The position numbers and the translations under genes were made by a program. From contig CAUYLG010066185.1 of assembly GCA_963573385.1 (NCBI GenBank), positions 1-64,000 of the forward strand: a stretch of DNA of 64,000 bases, given 5' to 3'. Numbering within the stretch: position 1 is the first letter of the stretch; each line of letters begins with the position of its first letter. The notes below the pieces were generated by a model. It did not search any database. It had not been told where the DNA came from and saw nothing but the letters and a program-made list of their open reading frames with translations. Positions 25,001 through 35,740 of this stretch are shown piece by piece. Origin of the DNA: Cacajao melanocephalus. Taxonomy: Eukaryota > Chordata > Mammalia > Primates > Pitheciidae.

Positions 25001-26470
25001 AATTTATTCTTGTCTTTTAGATTATTCAGTTTGTTGCTATATAATTGTTTTTAACAGTCCCTTGTGATCCTTTTAGTTTGAGACATCTCTGTTGTAGTAT
25101 CTCTACTTTTACTTATGATTTTATTTATTTGAGTCTTCATTATGTGTTATTTAGTCCAGCTGGAGGTTTGTCAATTTTGTTTATGTTTAAAAAAATCTTG
25201 CTTTTTTGTTTCTATGTTTTTTGTTCTTTATTGGATTTATTTCTGTTCTGACTTTTATTATTTTCTTCCTTCTGCTACTCTGCATTTAGTTTGTTCTTTT
25301 TTTTTTTTTTTTAAGTCTCCTTGAGGCATAATTTTAGGCTATTTACTTGGAAAGATTCTTCTTTTTCAATGTAGGCATTTATTTCCTATAAACTTCCTTT
25401 TTAGAACTGCTTTAGCTTCATCCTATAGGTTTTGCTAAGTTGTGTTTCTATTGTTATATGTCTTAATATATTTTTAAATTTCTGTTTTGATTTCTTCTTT
25501 GACTAATGGATTGTTCAAGAGCACATATTTAATTTCCACATACTTGTAAATTTTTAAAGATTCCTCCTGTGGTTATTGATTTCCAGGTTTATATCACTGT
25601 GATCAGAAATAGTACCAGATGTGCTTTGAATCTTCTTGAATTTTTTAAGACTTGTCTTATGATCTAACATATGGTCTATTCTGGGGAATGTTCCATATGA
25701 GCCAGAGAAGAATGTATATCCTACTGCTGTTGGATGACAAGTTCTATATATGTCCGTTAGTTTAATTTGCTGTAAAATTCAGTTGATGTAAATATTTCCT
25801 TGTTGACTTTCTGTCTGGTTGATCTATCCATTTTTGAAAGTGGGGAAAATTTCATACTACAATTGTATTTATTATCTATCTCTCCCTTCATGTTCATTAA
25901 TGTTTGCTTTTTATATTTAGGTGTTCTGATGTTGGGTGCACATATATTTACAATTGTTATGTCCTGTTGATAAGTTGACCTCTTTATCATTAAATAATGA
26001 CCTTCTTTGTCTCTTTTGGCAATTTTTGACTTAAAGTCTGTTTTACCTGATGTAAGTGTAACTACTCTTGCTCTTTGGTTACTATTTGCATGGAGTATCT
26101 TCTTCCATCCCTTCACTTTATATATGTCTTTAAAGCTAAGATAGATCTCTTGTAGGCAGAATATAGTTGGATATTATTTTTTTCTTTATTCATTCAGTCA
26201 CTTTATGTTTTTCGGTTGTAGAGTTTAATCCATTTCTATTTAAGGTTATTATTTATAGGTAAGAATTTACCCCTGCCATTTTGTTGATTGCTTCCTGGTT
26301 GTTTTGTAAATCTTTTAGTTCCTTTCTTTCTTTGTTGTCTACATTTTGTGTTTGGTGTTTTGCTATAGTGCTAAGCTTTTATTTCCTTCTCTTTGTTTAT
26401 GTATCCACTGTGGCTTTTTTCTTTGTGATTGCTGTAATAAGGCTTACATGATGCTTAGTTTTGAACAAGA
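22081..26470 (-). mobile_element. L1MA-like L1, 3' UTR through whole ORF2, 5'-truncated
   Basis: On the minus strand the 3' UTR lies at about 22,700-22,081 ('gttttgatctatgtatacatg', 'gaattaacatatcc' on plus). ORF2 then runs rightwards in antisense to its N-terminal endonuclease near 26,300. A C-rich run at 22,556-22,575 lies in the 3' UTR. No ORF1 or 5' UTR follows, so it is 5'-truncated near 26,470. About 4.4 kb is preserved, all in the same orientation as the neighbouring L1s. Confidence 0.9.
22700..26310 (-). pseudogene. L1 ORF2 pseudogene with endonuclease and reverse transcriptase remnants
   Basis: The endonuclease part is best preserved in the 119-codon frame 26,116-25,757. It reads GWKKI-HAN, SGKTDFKSK-AKRDKEGHY and DRSTRQKVNKE, which align with L1 ORF2 GWRKIYQAN, SDKTDFKP and LDRSTRQKVNK. 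At the reverse transcriptase catalytic site (24,163-24,174, minus) the usual FADD reads DADD: both aspartates remain but the phenylalanine is lost. Stops and frameshifts are frequent. It is inactive and old. Confidence 0.88.
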
Positions 26471-26662
26471 ATAAAAGTGCTGCCTGATGGCAGCAGCTAT
26501 GTATTCTTGGCTTCCTTTAGGGCTATCATGAAGGGCAATGTAGAAAGTCACTCAATAACTACTTGTTAAATCTACTTTGCCTTTTTCAGATATTCACTGT
26601 TATAAATTATAATGAAATTAATTTCAATTCTATAAATTTTTCTTCTTTTGGATTAAAAAAAG
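26471..26662. other. Short unassigned stretch with L2/MIR-like 3' end and a small hairpin
   Basis: 'tgctgcctgatggcagca' at about 26,478-26,495 can fold as a 7-bp stem with a 4-base loop. 'gtcactcaataactacttgttaaat' resembles the 3' end of L2 or MIR (about 26,530-26,572). Confidence 0.4.
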
Positions 26663-26957
26663 TTTTTTTGAGACAGGGTCTTGCTCTGTCACCCAGGCTG
26701 GTGTGGAGTAGTGTGATCATAGTTCAATGTAGCCTCAAACTTGGAAGCTCAAACACATCTCCCACTTCAGCCTCCCAAGTATCGGGGACCACAGGTACAC
26801 ACCACCATGCTTAGTTAATTTTTTATTTTAGTTTTGGTAGAGATGGAGTCTTGTTATGTTGCCTATGCTGGTCTCAAACTCCTGGGCCCAAGTGATCTTC
26901 CTGCCTTGTCCTCCCAAAGTGCTGGGATTACAGTCATGAGCCACTATGCCCAGCCTG
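26663..26957 (-). mobile_element. Alu (AluJ type), antisense
   Basis: An antisense Alu from the T-run at 26,663 through 'gagacagggtcttgctctg' to 'actatgcccagcc'. AluJ-type features are 'gatcatagttcaatgtagcctcaaac' and 'ctcaaactcctgggcccaagtgatctt'. It is more diverged than the other Alus here, consistent with greater age. Confidence 0.95.
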
Positions 26958-27944
26958 GATTTTTTTTTTTTTAGATCAAGTTCCATGAGTGGGATTCACC
27001 ATTTTTATGGTTCTTGGTATATTTTGTTAAGTAGATTTCTAAGAGTTGCATCAATACTATCATAACAATGTATAAATAATTTTATTATTGCACTTTTGGC
27101 AGAATTGGCTATTAACATTAAAGCACAGTTTTTGTTAGTTTAACACTGTCTATAGAAAATGATATCTCACTGTTTTAACATTTATTCTTTTTTTTCTTAC
27201 TACCCTGGTTTAACACTTCTCTTTTTGATTTGCATTTTGTTTTCTGTGAATCATCTCTTAGTTATGTAAGCCTTTTGGCTATTTATCTAATGATTTCTTG
27301 GTATTTTCTTTAACAAATTGAATGATTTTTTCATATAATAAATGTGTTATTCTTTTTATTGCTCTTGTTTACTTCAAACATCTTTTACTGTATGTTGTTT
27401 GCATTCTTCTTTAGCTTTCTGTACTTGAATCAAAGTTTTCTCATTTTGTATGTAGCCAAATAAATTTTTTTTTCTAGTAAGTTTTGTCCCCCTCTGTCTT
27501 CAAGGCTTAAGACATAATCACAATTAGCTAATTAAAAACATAAATTAGATCAAGTCCTGAGATGTTTGAAAATATAGTGGAGAAAGTGTAACAACATAGT
27601 TGAAGTGAAATGAGAATAATTTACCTCTTTTTCTGTAACACCATTCTTTTATTTTAATGAATTAGGTAAACTCCCTTCCTGAATAACCCACTGTGAGAAC
27701 AGACCTAGTTGGTGGGAAATAAACAGAAGAGAAATTCATCTCCGCTACTACCTTCCCTTTTGTTCTAGTTCATTTTGTACCTTATGGTTAAGTTGTCCTA
27801 TAATATCAATCTATCACATCATCACATAAAATCATGTCTGAACTTTTGGCCTGGACATTGAAATATTTATTTTATTTGTTGCCTCCATGTAATATTTTAG
27901 TTATACATCCATTCCTCAATGCCAAGTGAACATTCTACAATTTT
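26958..27944. other. No gene; T-rich sequence
   Basis: T-rich on the plus strand with several poly(T) runs. It may include very old LINE material, but I cannot name a family. Confidence 0.4.
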
Positions 27945-28045
27945 CATCTATTAAACATTTATTGAGCTTTTACCATGAACCAGCAAAGTGTTGAAAATAA
28001 GCAAAAGCAATCCCTACCTTCAAGAAGCTCGTACAGTCAGCTCAC
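27945..28045 (-). mobile_element. L2 3' end, antisense
   Basis: 'attaaacatttattgagcttttaccatga' followed by 'aatccctaccttcaagaagctcgtac' matches the antisense L2 3' end ('acaaatatttattgagcgcctactatgtg..ccctgccctcatggagctta'). Confidence 0.75.
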
Positions 28046-28139
28046 TCCTCCTAGAATAGTCTCTGTATTCACCTGCTTCTGGAGCCTTGCTCTATTTTCT
28101 CAGTGTACTTAAATATTCCTACACCTTAAATATTTCTTC

Positions 28140-28435
28140 ACAGCAGTACCTATGTTTTAAGGCTCCCATTCAAATCTTATTTTCTTTAGTAAACTTTCTA
28201 TGTTAACGATACCCATGTTGGCAAAAGTGATGTTTCATCTCTATTATAACATTTGGTTTTTATGATCTTCATGATAAAGTTGTTGATAAATGCCTCTGTC
28301 TCCTCCACAAGAGTTTGACATTTATAACAATAGCAATTTAATCTTATTCAACTTTGTATACCCCCTGGTGCATAGCAAGGCTTGTGCCCATGGTCGGAAA
28401 TGAGTAAATATTTGTAGTCATTGTTTTTCTATTCA
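28140..28435 (+). mobile_element. L2 3' region, sense, with a short foreign insert
   Basis: 'ggctcccattcaaatcttattttc', 'ctgtctcctccacaagagtttgacatttataac' and 'caactttgtataccccctggtgcatag' then 'gagtaaatatttgt' follow L2 sense order. Where L2 normally reads 'catagtaggcgctcaataaat', this copy carries an extra block, 28,377-28,398, identical to a segment 737 bp downstream. Confidence 0.65.
28377..28398 (+). repeat. 22-bp exact direct repeat, copy 1
   Basis: The block begins 'aaggcttgtgcccatgg' and is identical over 22 bases to 29,114-29,135. It sits as an apparent insert in an L2 3' end. Confidence 0.97.
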
Positions 28436-28440
28436 TTGAA

Positions 28441-29113
28441 AGGTCAAAATCCAAGATTATAATCAACTCTTCCAACATTGAATCACAGTTACCATGATTT
28501 TTGCCATTCTTCAATTTGTGTATTTATCGACACTGCAGAGACCTGTGCTTTCCACAGGACTTAAATTTAGTGTCTTGACTGACAAGCTGAAAGGGTGGCA
28601 TTAAGTCTGTGTACAGACTCTGCAATAACATTTATTATCTACTTAGTTTTTCATATATTTCTGTATTCTTGGACATTATTACTATTTTTTCTTTATTCAG
28701 TTTATGTCTTTTGGTTGCATTTTAAAAAATGGCACAAAATTTAGTCAATTGATGCTTGATAAACCAGTTTTTTGGTTGACAATCTTGCTTTCGTACCATG
28801 GCAAGTGTTAATTTATATAACTTCCTGTTATGATCATTTGGTAAAGAGGTTTCTTTCACAACTGCCAACTGGCAAAGGGGTTTCAGCTCTTTCCATTAAG
28901 TTTTAATAAAGCATTCTGTAGTACAGATCCCCTTTACCTGGCTCATCTGGGAGTTGTTTGGAAGAGATCCATTTATTTTACTTAAAGTTTGTTACATCTT
29001 TCCATTTCAGTGGCAAATCCCAGGGTACCCTTATGGCCCAGAAAGGTTGATGTTCATTTGTTTAGAGACTTATGAAAGATTACTATTTGCTGTCAGTGTC
29101 AGAATGTGTCATA
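28441..29113. other. No gene or confident repeat
   Basis: Apparently unique AT-rich sequence. The frame from 28,954 opens on TTG and has no recognisable family. Confidence 0.45.
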
Positions 29114-29142
29114 AAGGCTTGTGCCCATGGTCGGAGACCATG
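29114..29142 (+). repeat. 22-bp exact direct repeat, copy 2, ending in a hairpin
   Basis: Bases 29,114-29,135 are identical to 28,377-28,398. Here the repeat ends inside a perfect inverted repeat: 'catggtc' (29,126-29,132), loop 'gga', 'gaccatg' (29,136-29,142). The copied block stops exactly at the end of the loop. Confidence 0.97.
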
Positions 29143-29504
29143 CATGTCCTTTTATTTTTACTTGGTTACCCTATGAATGAAGACAATCGGATGTTTCTAA
29201 TGGAAGTGACTTTTATAAACAAGTCATCCCCGACTGCTTGCTTGACAAAATACCAAGGTCAGTCCTAGGGAAAATTGGGAAGCTGAGAAAGTTTGCTTTT
29301 ATTCCTTGCCTATCGTTGTTTCCAGAGCCACTTTGTCATCTTGGAAAGCATCCCTTATTGTGTGACTTGCCTATTCCTTCCTTCTGTGTCCTTTCATCCA
29401 GCATTTCTCTCTGACATTTATTCTAGAGACATCTCTCTATCTTCTTCCACTTTCCTCAGCTCCTGCCACCTTAATAGGAAGGTAAACAGGAAGTGTTTCT
29501 GATC
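29143..29504. other. No gene or confident repeat
   Basis: A pyrimidine-leaning unique stretch. No exon features are visible. Confidence 0.4.
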
Positions 29505-29661
29505 TCTTACTATGACCCTGGCACTGCACTAAGCACCTAATACGTATTATCTCATCAATCCTTAAAGCAATCCCTTGAGTTGGCTATTATTATCACTATC
29601 ATTTTTCAAATAAAATAACTGAGTCTTAGTTTAAAAGATTTGCCCAAGGTCACGCAGCTAG
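29505..29661 (-). repeat. MIR SINE, left part of a split copy
   Basis: Antisense MIR landmarks: 'ggcactgcactaagcacctaata', 'attatctcatcaatcctta' and 'gcccaaggtcacgcagctag'. It is interrupted at 29,661 by an LTR and resumes at 30,249. Confidence 0.93.
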
Positions 29662-30248
29662 TGTGGAAGATGATAATTTTTACAGATGGCCACAGCACCA
29701 TCTCTCATCTTGCATGTTCTTCTATAATGTGACCTTGCCACTCTGTCCATTGGGTCTGTGTCCCTTCCTTTTTTTGAATCTGGGTGAATTTATGATGACT
29801 CCACCGAAAGGAATCTGGCTGATGTGATGTGAACTTCTGCACCTGGAAGATAAAAGGCACAGTAGCTTCTGCCTTGGTCACTGAAACGCTTGTGCTTGAA
29901 GCCCTGAGCTGCAAAGTGAGAAGTCTGATTACCCTGAGATGGCCACATTGTGACAAAGTCGAATCACATGGGGTGGTCACATATAGATTCTCTGGCTGGC
30001 AATCCTAGCCTTTGAGTCATTTCATCTCCAGTGTCAAACATGTGGCCGTGGGAATAGCTGCTTTGGACCTTCCAGATCAGATCACTCACCAGCTGAGCAT
30101 CACTGAGTGACCTTAATCAATGCTATAAAGGGCAAAAGTATCAATGAGATGAACACTTCCACAAATTCCTAACTCACAGAATCTGTGAGTGAAAAAAAGA
30201 TTACTGCGTTTTGGGGTATTCTGTTATGTAGCAAAAGTAACTGGAACA
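29662..30248 (+). mobile_element. MLT1-type LTR (ERVL-MaLR), solo, with perfect target duplication
   Basis: A solo LTR starting TG at 29,662 and ending CA at 30,248. Landmarks of the MLT1 group in order: 'gactccaccgaaaggaatctggctgatgtgatg', 'gcttctgccttggtcactgaaacgcttgtgctt', 'gaagtctgattaccctgagatggccac', and near the 3' end 'actgcgttttggggtattctgtta' and 'taactggaaca'. Both flanks are 'gctag' (29,657-29,661 and 30,249-30,253), the expected 5-bp duplication. It lies within a MIR. No internal retroviral genes are present. Confidence 0.92.
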
Positions 30249-30315
30249 GCTAGTAAGTGGTAGAACTTGAATGGAAGCTGGGCGTTCTGACTCCAGCGCT
30301 CTCGCACTTCATCTC
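30249..30315 (-). repeat. MIR SINE, right part of the split copy
   Basis: 'gctagtaagtggtagaacttgaa' then 'gggcgttctgactccagcgctc' completes the MIR begun at 29,505. The two parts join in register once the LTR and one target copy are removed. Confidence 0.92.
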
Positions 30316-30554
30316 TGAAGATGAACAGTCCCACAATAATCTGTGACACCAGTGTTTGCATATAACAGGATCTTGCCTTAACTGCAAGGGCTAAATTTCT
30401 AATGGCAAAATTTCTGCCACCAGTGGAAACGTTGATGGTGTCCTCAGATCAATCAAAGTGCTCATTACCTATTTCACACTAGAAAGACATTAGCCCTGAT
30501 CACTTAATACTTAGTATAATTTATTTTATTTCCTACTTACTAGAAAACACATTT
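30316..30554. other. No feature recognised
   Basis: Short unique-looking stretch with no exon or repeat signature. Confidence 0.4.
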
Positions 30555-30695
30555 CTCAACTTTTTATTGGAACGTAACACACATATAGAAAAAAGCACAA
30601 ATCATAAGTGTATCATTTAATAAATCATCATAAAGTTAATTCTCCCATGTAATCATGCAAGCAAGAAATAGAAGAGAATAAGTTGTCTGTTCACT
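30555..30695 (-). mobile_element. L1ME-type 3' UTR fragment, antisense
   Basis: 'tttttattggaacgtaacacacatatagaaaa' then 'gcacaaatcataagtgtatca' and 'cccatgtaatcatgcaagcaagaaatagaa' follow the antisense 3' end of old L1M/L1ME elements. Confidence 0.75.
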
Positions 30696-31054
30696 GCTAG
30701 AAGGGTTCCTATGTGTAGCAACTTATTTGTTGCTTTACACTACCACGCATTTAGAAAATGAGTAACAAAATGTGGTAGACTTTTTTTTATATGTAAGAAG
30801 CAAATTGACTATTATAGATTTAGCTTTGTATTTGGTGGCATCTATTTGGCTCTGCAGGGACTTTTATTCTTATTTCCAAGTTTGCAGACATGCTGACCCC
30901 CACTTGGTCCCCCTACCTACTTGGCTGCTGGCCCCCCACAAAATGCTGTACTCAAATAGAGCTAAGTTTGCACACATACCTTGCATGTTTATGACCATCT
31001 GTGTTAATCATGATTTTCTGTCTTAGAACATCTTACTGCCCCTTCGTGGCTGTT

Positions 31055-31345
31055 GTAATCCCACTCCTCCGTTCCTACCTCTGGAAGATCTTCACTGACC
31101 TCTCACGACCCCCCATCCCAACCCTCACTGCTCCCAAGGACTCCAGGGTGATATAGTATAGTTCTCCTCAGCACTTCCTGACCATGTATGATTATCTCAG
31201 TTATGATGTTTTTCTCACTGTCTTGCAATTATTTGTACACATTTCTGTCTGCCAAAGAAATTGTGAGCTCCTAAAAGGCAGGATTTACCTAACATTTTCC
31301 CTGTCACATAGTAGGCAATCAATACATATTTACTGAGCCACTTGG
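31055..31345 (+). mobile_element. L2 LINE 3' region, sense
   Basis: The order 'gatcttcactgacctctcacgac', 'cagcacttcctgaccatgta', 'gtgagctcctaaaaggcaggattta' and 'cacatagtaggcaatcaatacatatttactgag' is the L2 sense 3' end. Confidence 0.8.
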
Positions 31346-31830
31346 GTAACTATAGATGATTATATCCTTTAAATAAATAAATAAATCACAGATTAAAGGA
31401 TAAACGTTAGGTAATGAGAACCTCAACTCAAGCAATTTTTTAAAGATATTTTAGAACTTTAAAGTCTGCTTAATGTAATCAATTAACATATCAGACTAAA
31501 TGTAACTTACAACATGTAAATGCAAAACTACCATATCTTTTCTTCTAACACAGGTCAAATATTTGGTAAAAAGCTCTGTAACAATGAGAGTATTTTTTTC
31601 CTTTGATATGTAACAGTGTATGACTCAGTTTCATCAACTCTTCAGAATACAAAATATAGGTATATTTAAATGAGGTCATATTTCCATTGGTATTGAAATT
31701 AAAATGATTTCAGCCTCCATTTCCCAGTATGGATGGCCAAGATATTTCTCCAAGTTTTGCAGTCCCGTCTAAAAACAAATCCTTCTTCAGCCCTGTGTCC
31801 ACAGGTACAGATTTCCTGTCAGCTACCGAT
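31346..31830. other. No gene or confident repeat; short (AAAT)n
   Basis: AT-rich. A short (AAAT)n lies at 31,371-31,386. Nothing else could be assigned. Confidence 0.45.
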
Positions 31831-31837
31831 TTGCTCT

Positions 31838-32015
31838 TATTCTCCTTCTACCTCTGTCTCTCTCTGTTTCTCTCAGTCTCCCTCTATATGTCTCTGTTTA
31901 TCTCTGTCTCTCTGTTTTCTTCCCTTCCTGTCTGTCTATGTCTGTCTGTCTGTTTCTCTTCCTTGCTCCCTTTCTTTCCCTATTTCTCCTTCCTTCCATT
32001 CCTACCTCCATCCCT
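31838..32015 (+). repeat. Degenerate polypyrimidine tract (TCTG/TCTC/TTCC-rich)
   Basis: About 180 bases are almost entirely C/T with embedded TCTG and TTCC units. The overlapping open frames here (Ser/Leu/Phe/Cys-rich plus, Arg/Glu-rich minus) are produced by this composition. Confidence 0.9.
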
Positions 32016-35000
32016 CCCAAACTCCTAGAACAGGCACAGAGAAGACTCAATCCATAATGAGAAAAATAACATTTCTCTGAAAGAAGCATAACTTGCAGAG
32101 ATCCGACATTGCCTACACCAGAGGCAACTTTATATGTAACACCCAGAGCAGTTTAGCTCTTTGTAGCTGTTAGCCTCAATTAGTTCTGCTTAAGAAGAGG
32201 GTCTTTATATTTGAAAACTGAAAGGACTGTTAGGTTGATTTTCCCAGAACACAGGGAAAATTCTGCCCTTAAAACAGTATTCAGAGTATTAAATGTTGCT
32301 GTTAAAAGCAAAACATTTCCAGATACTTTATTTAATATTTAAATATCTTTTAGGACTTAGTTTTAACAATAGCCCCCCAATTCCATGTGGGAGAAGAGTG
32401 AAACTGTGTGTAACATGTCCATTCCCAGGAGACTGTTTTCTCTTATATAAAATTCTCCCTAGACTACCACCAGGATATAGTAAATGAAGAATATACATAA
32501 ATCCCTTGGTGGTTTTGTTAGAAACATGCATTGAATTAAAATTTTGGTAAATCCATTTTTTTTTCTTGGCATGGAGAAGAAATTTTATCTACATGAAAAA
32601 TGAAACATCAATCTCTTGTGGAAATGTACATTATAAAAACAAATTAAGACCAAGAAGTTGAAAGACAAGTTCAGTGTCAAAATGCCCAGACCCCTAAGTG
32701 CATTCTGCTTGGACAGAAAACTTCTCAGAGTGGATCTTAGGATTCTTTCCAAATAAGCAGCTTTCTCCTCCCTAAATCTCTACATATGGTTGAGGATCAA
32801 AGTCAATGCTCAGCAGAGACTTGTGATCTGAATACCACCATTTTCTGGTAATAAATAATTCCTTATTTAGATCAGAAATATAATAGAACAAAAAGGTTAG
32901 AACTGCTGAGCTCTATAATCTGACACAAAGGAAAACCTCATTCTTCAAATTGTTGCTCACCCTTCTTTTAGATGAAGCTTGAAAGATTTTGTTTGCAAAA
33001 AGCTGTCGAGAGGTTAGAAGGTCATCCTTAGCTACAAAGCTCCTTAGGGTTTTCAAAGTACTTAACCATACCCTGAAGGTGCCCTTTCCCTGGGCAGTGT
33101 TCAAAGCCTCCCTAGAAGATTCTTCAATATTTCTCTTTCCACAGTCAAACTAAGCTCATTGTTTAGAAGAAATGGATTCAGGTGAGTGTCTTTGAACTGC
33201 ATTTTGAATGGACTATGGAGTGAAGTGGCCTTAAACAAACACATATGAGCAACTTATGGCTAAAAAAAGGATTTTAAAATGTTACCTATCTCGACAAGGG
33301 AAAAGTGGCTAAAGGGGAGGTGTTTTATGTCTGTTAAAAAGCAAACATGCCTTCTTGGTAGATCTGGATTTCAAGGTTGTATCTTGTATTTTTCATGTAT
33401 AGTTTGATTTTGAGATACAGGCCAACACTGCCTTTTGGAAGTATTGCTGTTTAATCTGTGGAAGATCTTACATTCTAACGGCTACACAGACAGAGTAGAG
33501 GTTTAAAGCAGTATCAGGATTAATCAGGCCAAAGGATTCACTACTATCAAATAATTAATTTGTAAGTAATTATTGAGCACGAACTATGTGCAAGGCAATA
33601 GTGTATTTTGTGGCCTTGTTTCTCGAAATCAAAGTTTAATTCTCTACTTTCCAGGGCTTGTTCTAAGAAAGATATACTTCATTTCTATAATTAGAGGCAA
33701 ACTGGTCCGATTTATTCATGAATCAGTTTTCACAGGATTGAGGCAGAGTCATGATCAGTGTTTATACCTGCAGCTCTTGTGGGTCACAAGGAATGCCTCT
33801 TCCGCGACGGGAGATAATTCACAAAAGCTTAGCCTTTCCCTCTGTTGCTCTAATTAGAGTTGTCACCTATACTTTAGAGTCCTAGGTGTTAGAAGTTAAA
33901 GGGATATATGTAATTGACAAAAAGTGAATTTTAAGTGAATTCCTACTTGTACTTTTAGCAATTGCAGAAAATGAAAGGAATTATTTTGTCATCCCAAGAG
34001 GCCCTGATATCATCTAAAAGTGGTTATTTAAGTATTTTCAACTTTTCCCATATTTCCAATCAGATTTTACTTCACATATATAAAGTCTGGGCAAGGTGTG
34101 TGCGTGTACACATTTGCACATGCAAATACTCATACACACTTATTTTCAACACTTGACTTAAGCAGGAGATGGCAGGGAACATCAAGGACTGCCTTGTAGA
34201 CTTATCAAGTCAGAGATGATTTGTTCCAACTGTCATTTTGTTTAGAAACCTCAAGACTGATTTGTGCAAAAGCAGTTAGTTACCTTGGGGGCAAAACTAA
34301 AACCAGAACCCAGATATCCTGATTCCTAGTTAAATTTTATTTTTCTCTACTTTTTCCTCATTAAAACCCAATTCACATAAAAGGTAAAGATTAAAGGCAA
34401 AGAAAAGCAAGAGTCTATTTGTAGTTTCCTTCAACTTGAGATTTCAGCAGTAAAATTTTGGATACATTTACAAAAAATGTTATGATTCTACCTACGCTTC
34501 TCACCTGCTGGAAGCTAAAAGAATGATAACATTATTAACAGGTTGCACAGCTGAGCACCAACCAATCAGAATGAATGCTGACAGAGCTGGGAGGGAAGTC
34601 TTGGCAACCATTTGCTCTCCAGATCCCATCATTCTTTACCTCTGACCATGTTGCTTTATATTCCTTGCCTAGATGACCTCTGGGGAGCTGCGCTGAACCT
34701 GTAACCTCTATCCTTTCTCACTTTCCCTAGATCACCTTCCCCACGGTATTGGAGTTGGCAGTCATTGCCCCACACCTGAAGTTTCTGGTGTGGGTCTTAT
34801 ACTCAACTGCTCATTACTCAGAACCATGGCATTGCTTAATCATAATACCATCATGAGGAATTTGCTGTCTTATCATGATGCTGTCTCTCATGAGGACTTC
34901 GCTGAAGACTTTTTCCCATCTGTCTCATTGAACTTCATTTTCCCCACCTTCACCATGGCTGCAAATCTACCTATGACTGCAGGTCTTTAACTACCCTGGT

Positions 35001-35320
35001 ACCCTCATGGGGACCTGCCCCTATCTGTCCCACTCTCAATCTTTCACCCCACAACCCTCATATTCATATTCCTGTCGTGCCAAATCTTAGTCTCCCTTAG
35101 TCTGAATCTGCTTAAGTTCTAACTCAGTGTGTAAGGACTTCATGTGCCTTTATTGTTACTTGCCTGTGAGAGATAAATGGGTGGAGATTATATTTCATTT
35201 GGTGGTTATTCCTCACTTGTTTTGTCCATTCTGTATTTGTAACTTGACAAGAAATAACTTTAAAAAATAATGTTGATATCTAACCCAAATATCTGTTATT
35301 TGCAGGCTGGGTAAACAAAG
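32016..35320. other. Gene-free, mostly unique sequence
   Basis: I recognise no exon and few repeats. A short L2/MIR-like end ('attattgagcacgaactatgtgcaaggca') lies at 33,569-33,598. The moderately GC stretch 34,500-35,150 has no recognised identity. Confidence 0.4.
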
Positions 35321-35324
35321 AGTT

Positions 35325-35740
35325 AACTGTTATATGCTTCTTCATGGAATACTATTAATATATACCTAAGAATAAATGAGTTACAGCTGTCTTTAACAAC
35401 AGGGATCAATTTCACAAACATAATAATACTGGGTAGCAGAAGCCAGACTCAAGATAATACCCATTGTATGCTTCTACTTAAATAAAGTTAAAAAGCAGGC
35501 AAAACTAATCTATGGTGTTAGAAGTAAAGATAGTGGTTACCTTTCAGGAAAGGAGAGAGAAAGGATTAGGTAGTTGCTTGAGGAGGGATTCTAGGGGCTG
35601 GCAACATTCTTTCTTTCCCTGGACAGTGATTACATGGGGGAGTTCCCTTTATGATACTTTATCAAGTCAAACGCTTATGATTTGTGCATTTTCAAATGTG
35701 ATTTACACTTCCATAAAAACATGAGAAACATGTATTTTCT
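35325..35740 (+). mobile_element. L1M/L1ME 3' end, sense
   Basis: Sense L1 3' UTR landmarks: 'catggaatactattaatat', 'cagaagccagactcaagata', 'cattgtatgcttctacttaaata', 'gtggttacctttcaggaa' and 'ggattctaggggctgg', ending 'ttacacttccataaaaaca'. It is diverged and lacks intact coding sequence. Confidence 0.8.

Noticed and set aside
25757..26116. 119-codon minus frame as a gene
   Set aside because: It is the endonuclease part of a decayed L1 ORF2. Neighbouring ORF2 sequence has stops and an altered FADD site.
29125..29143. Stand-alone regulatory hairpin
   Set aside because: The 7-bp stem with 3-base loop is real but too short to claim a function. It is noted only as context of the 22-bp duplication.
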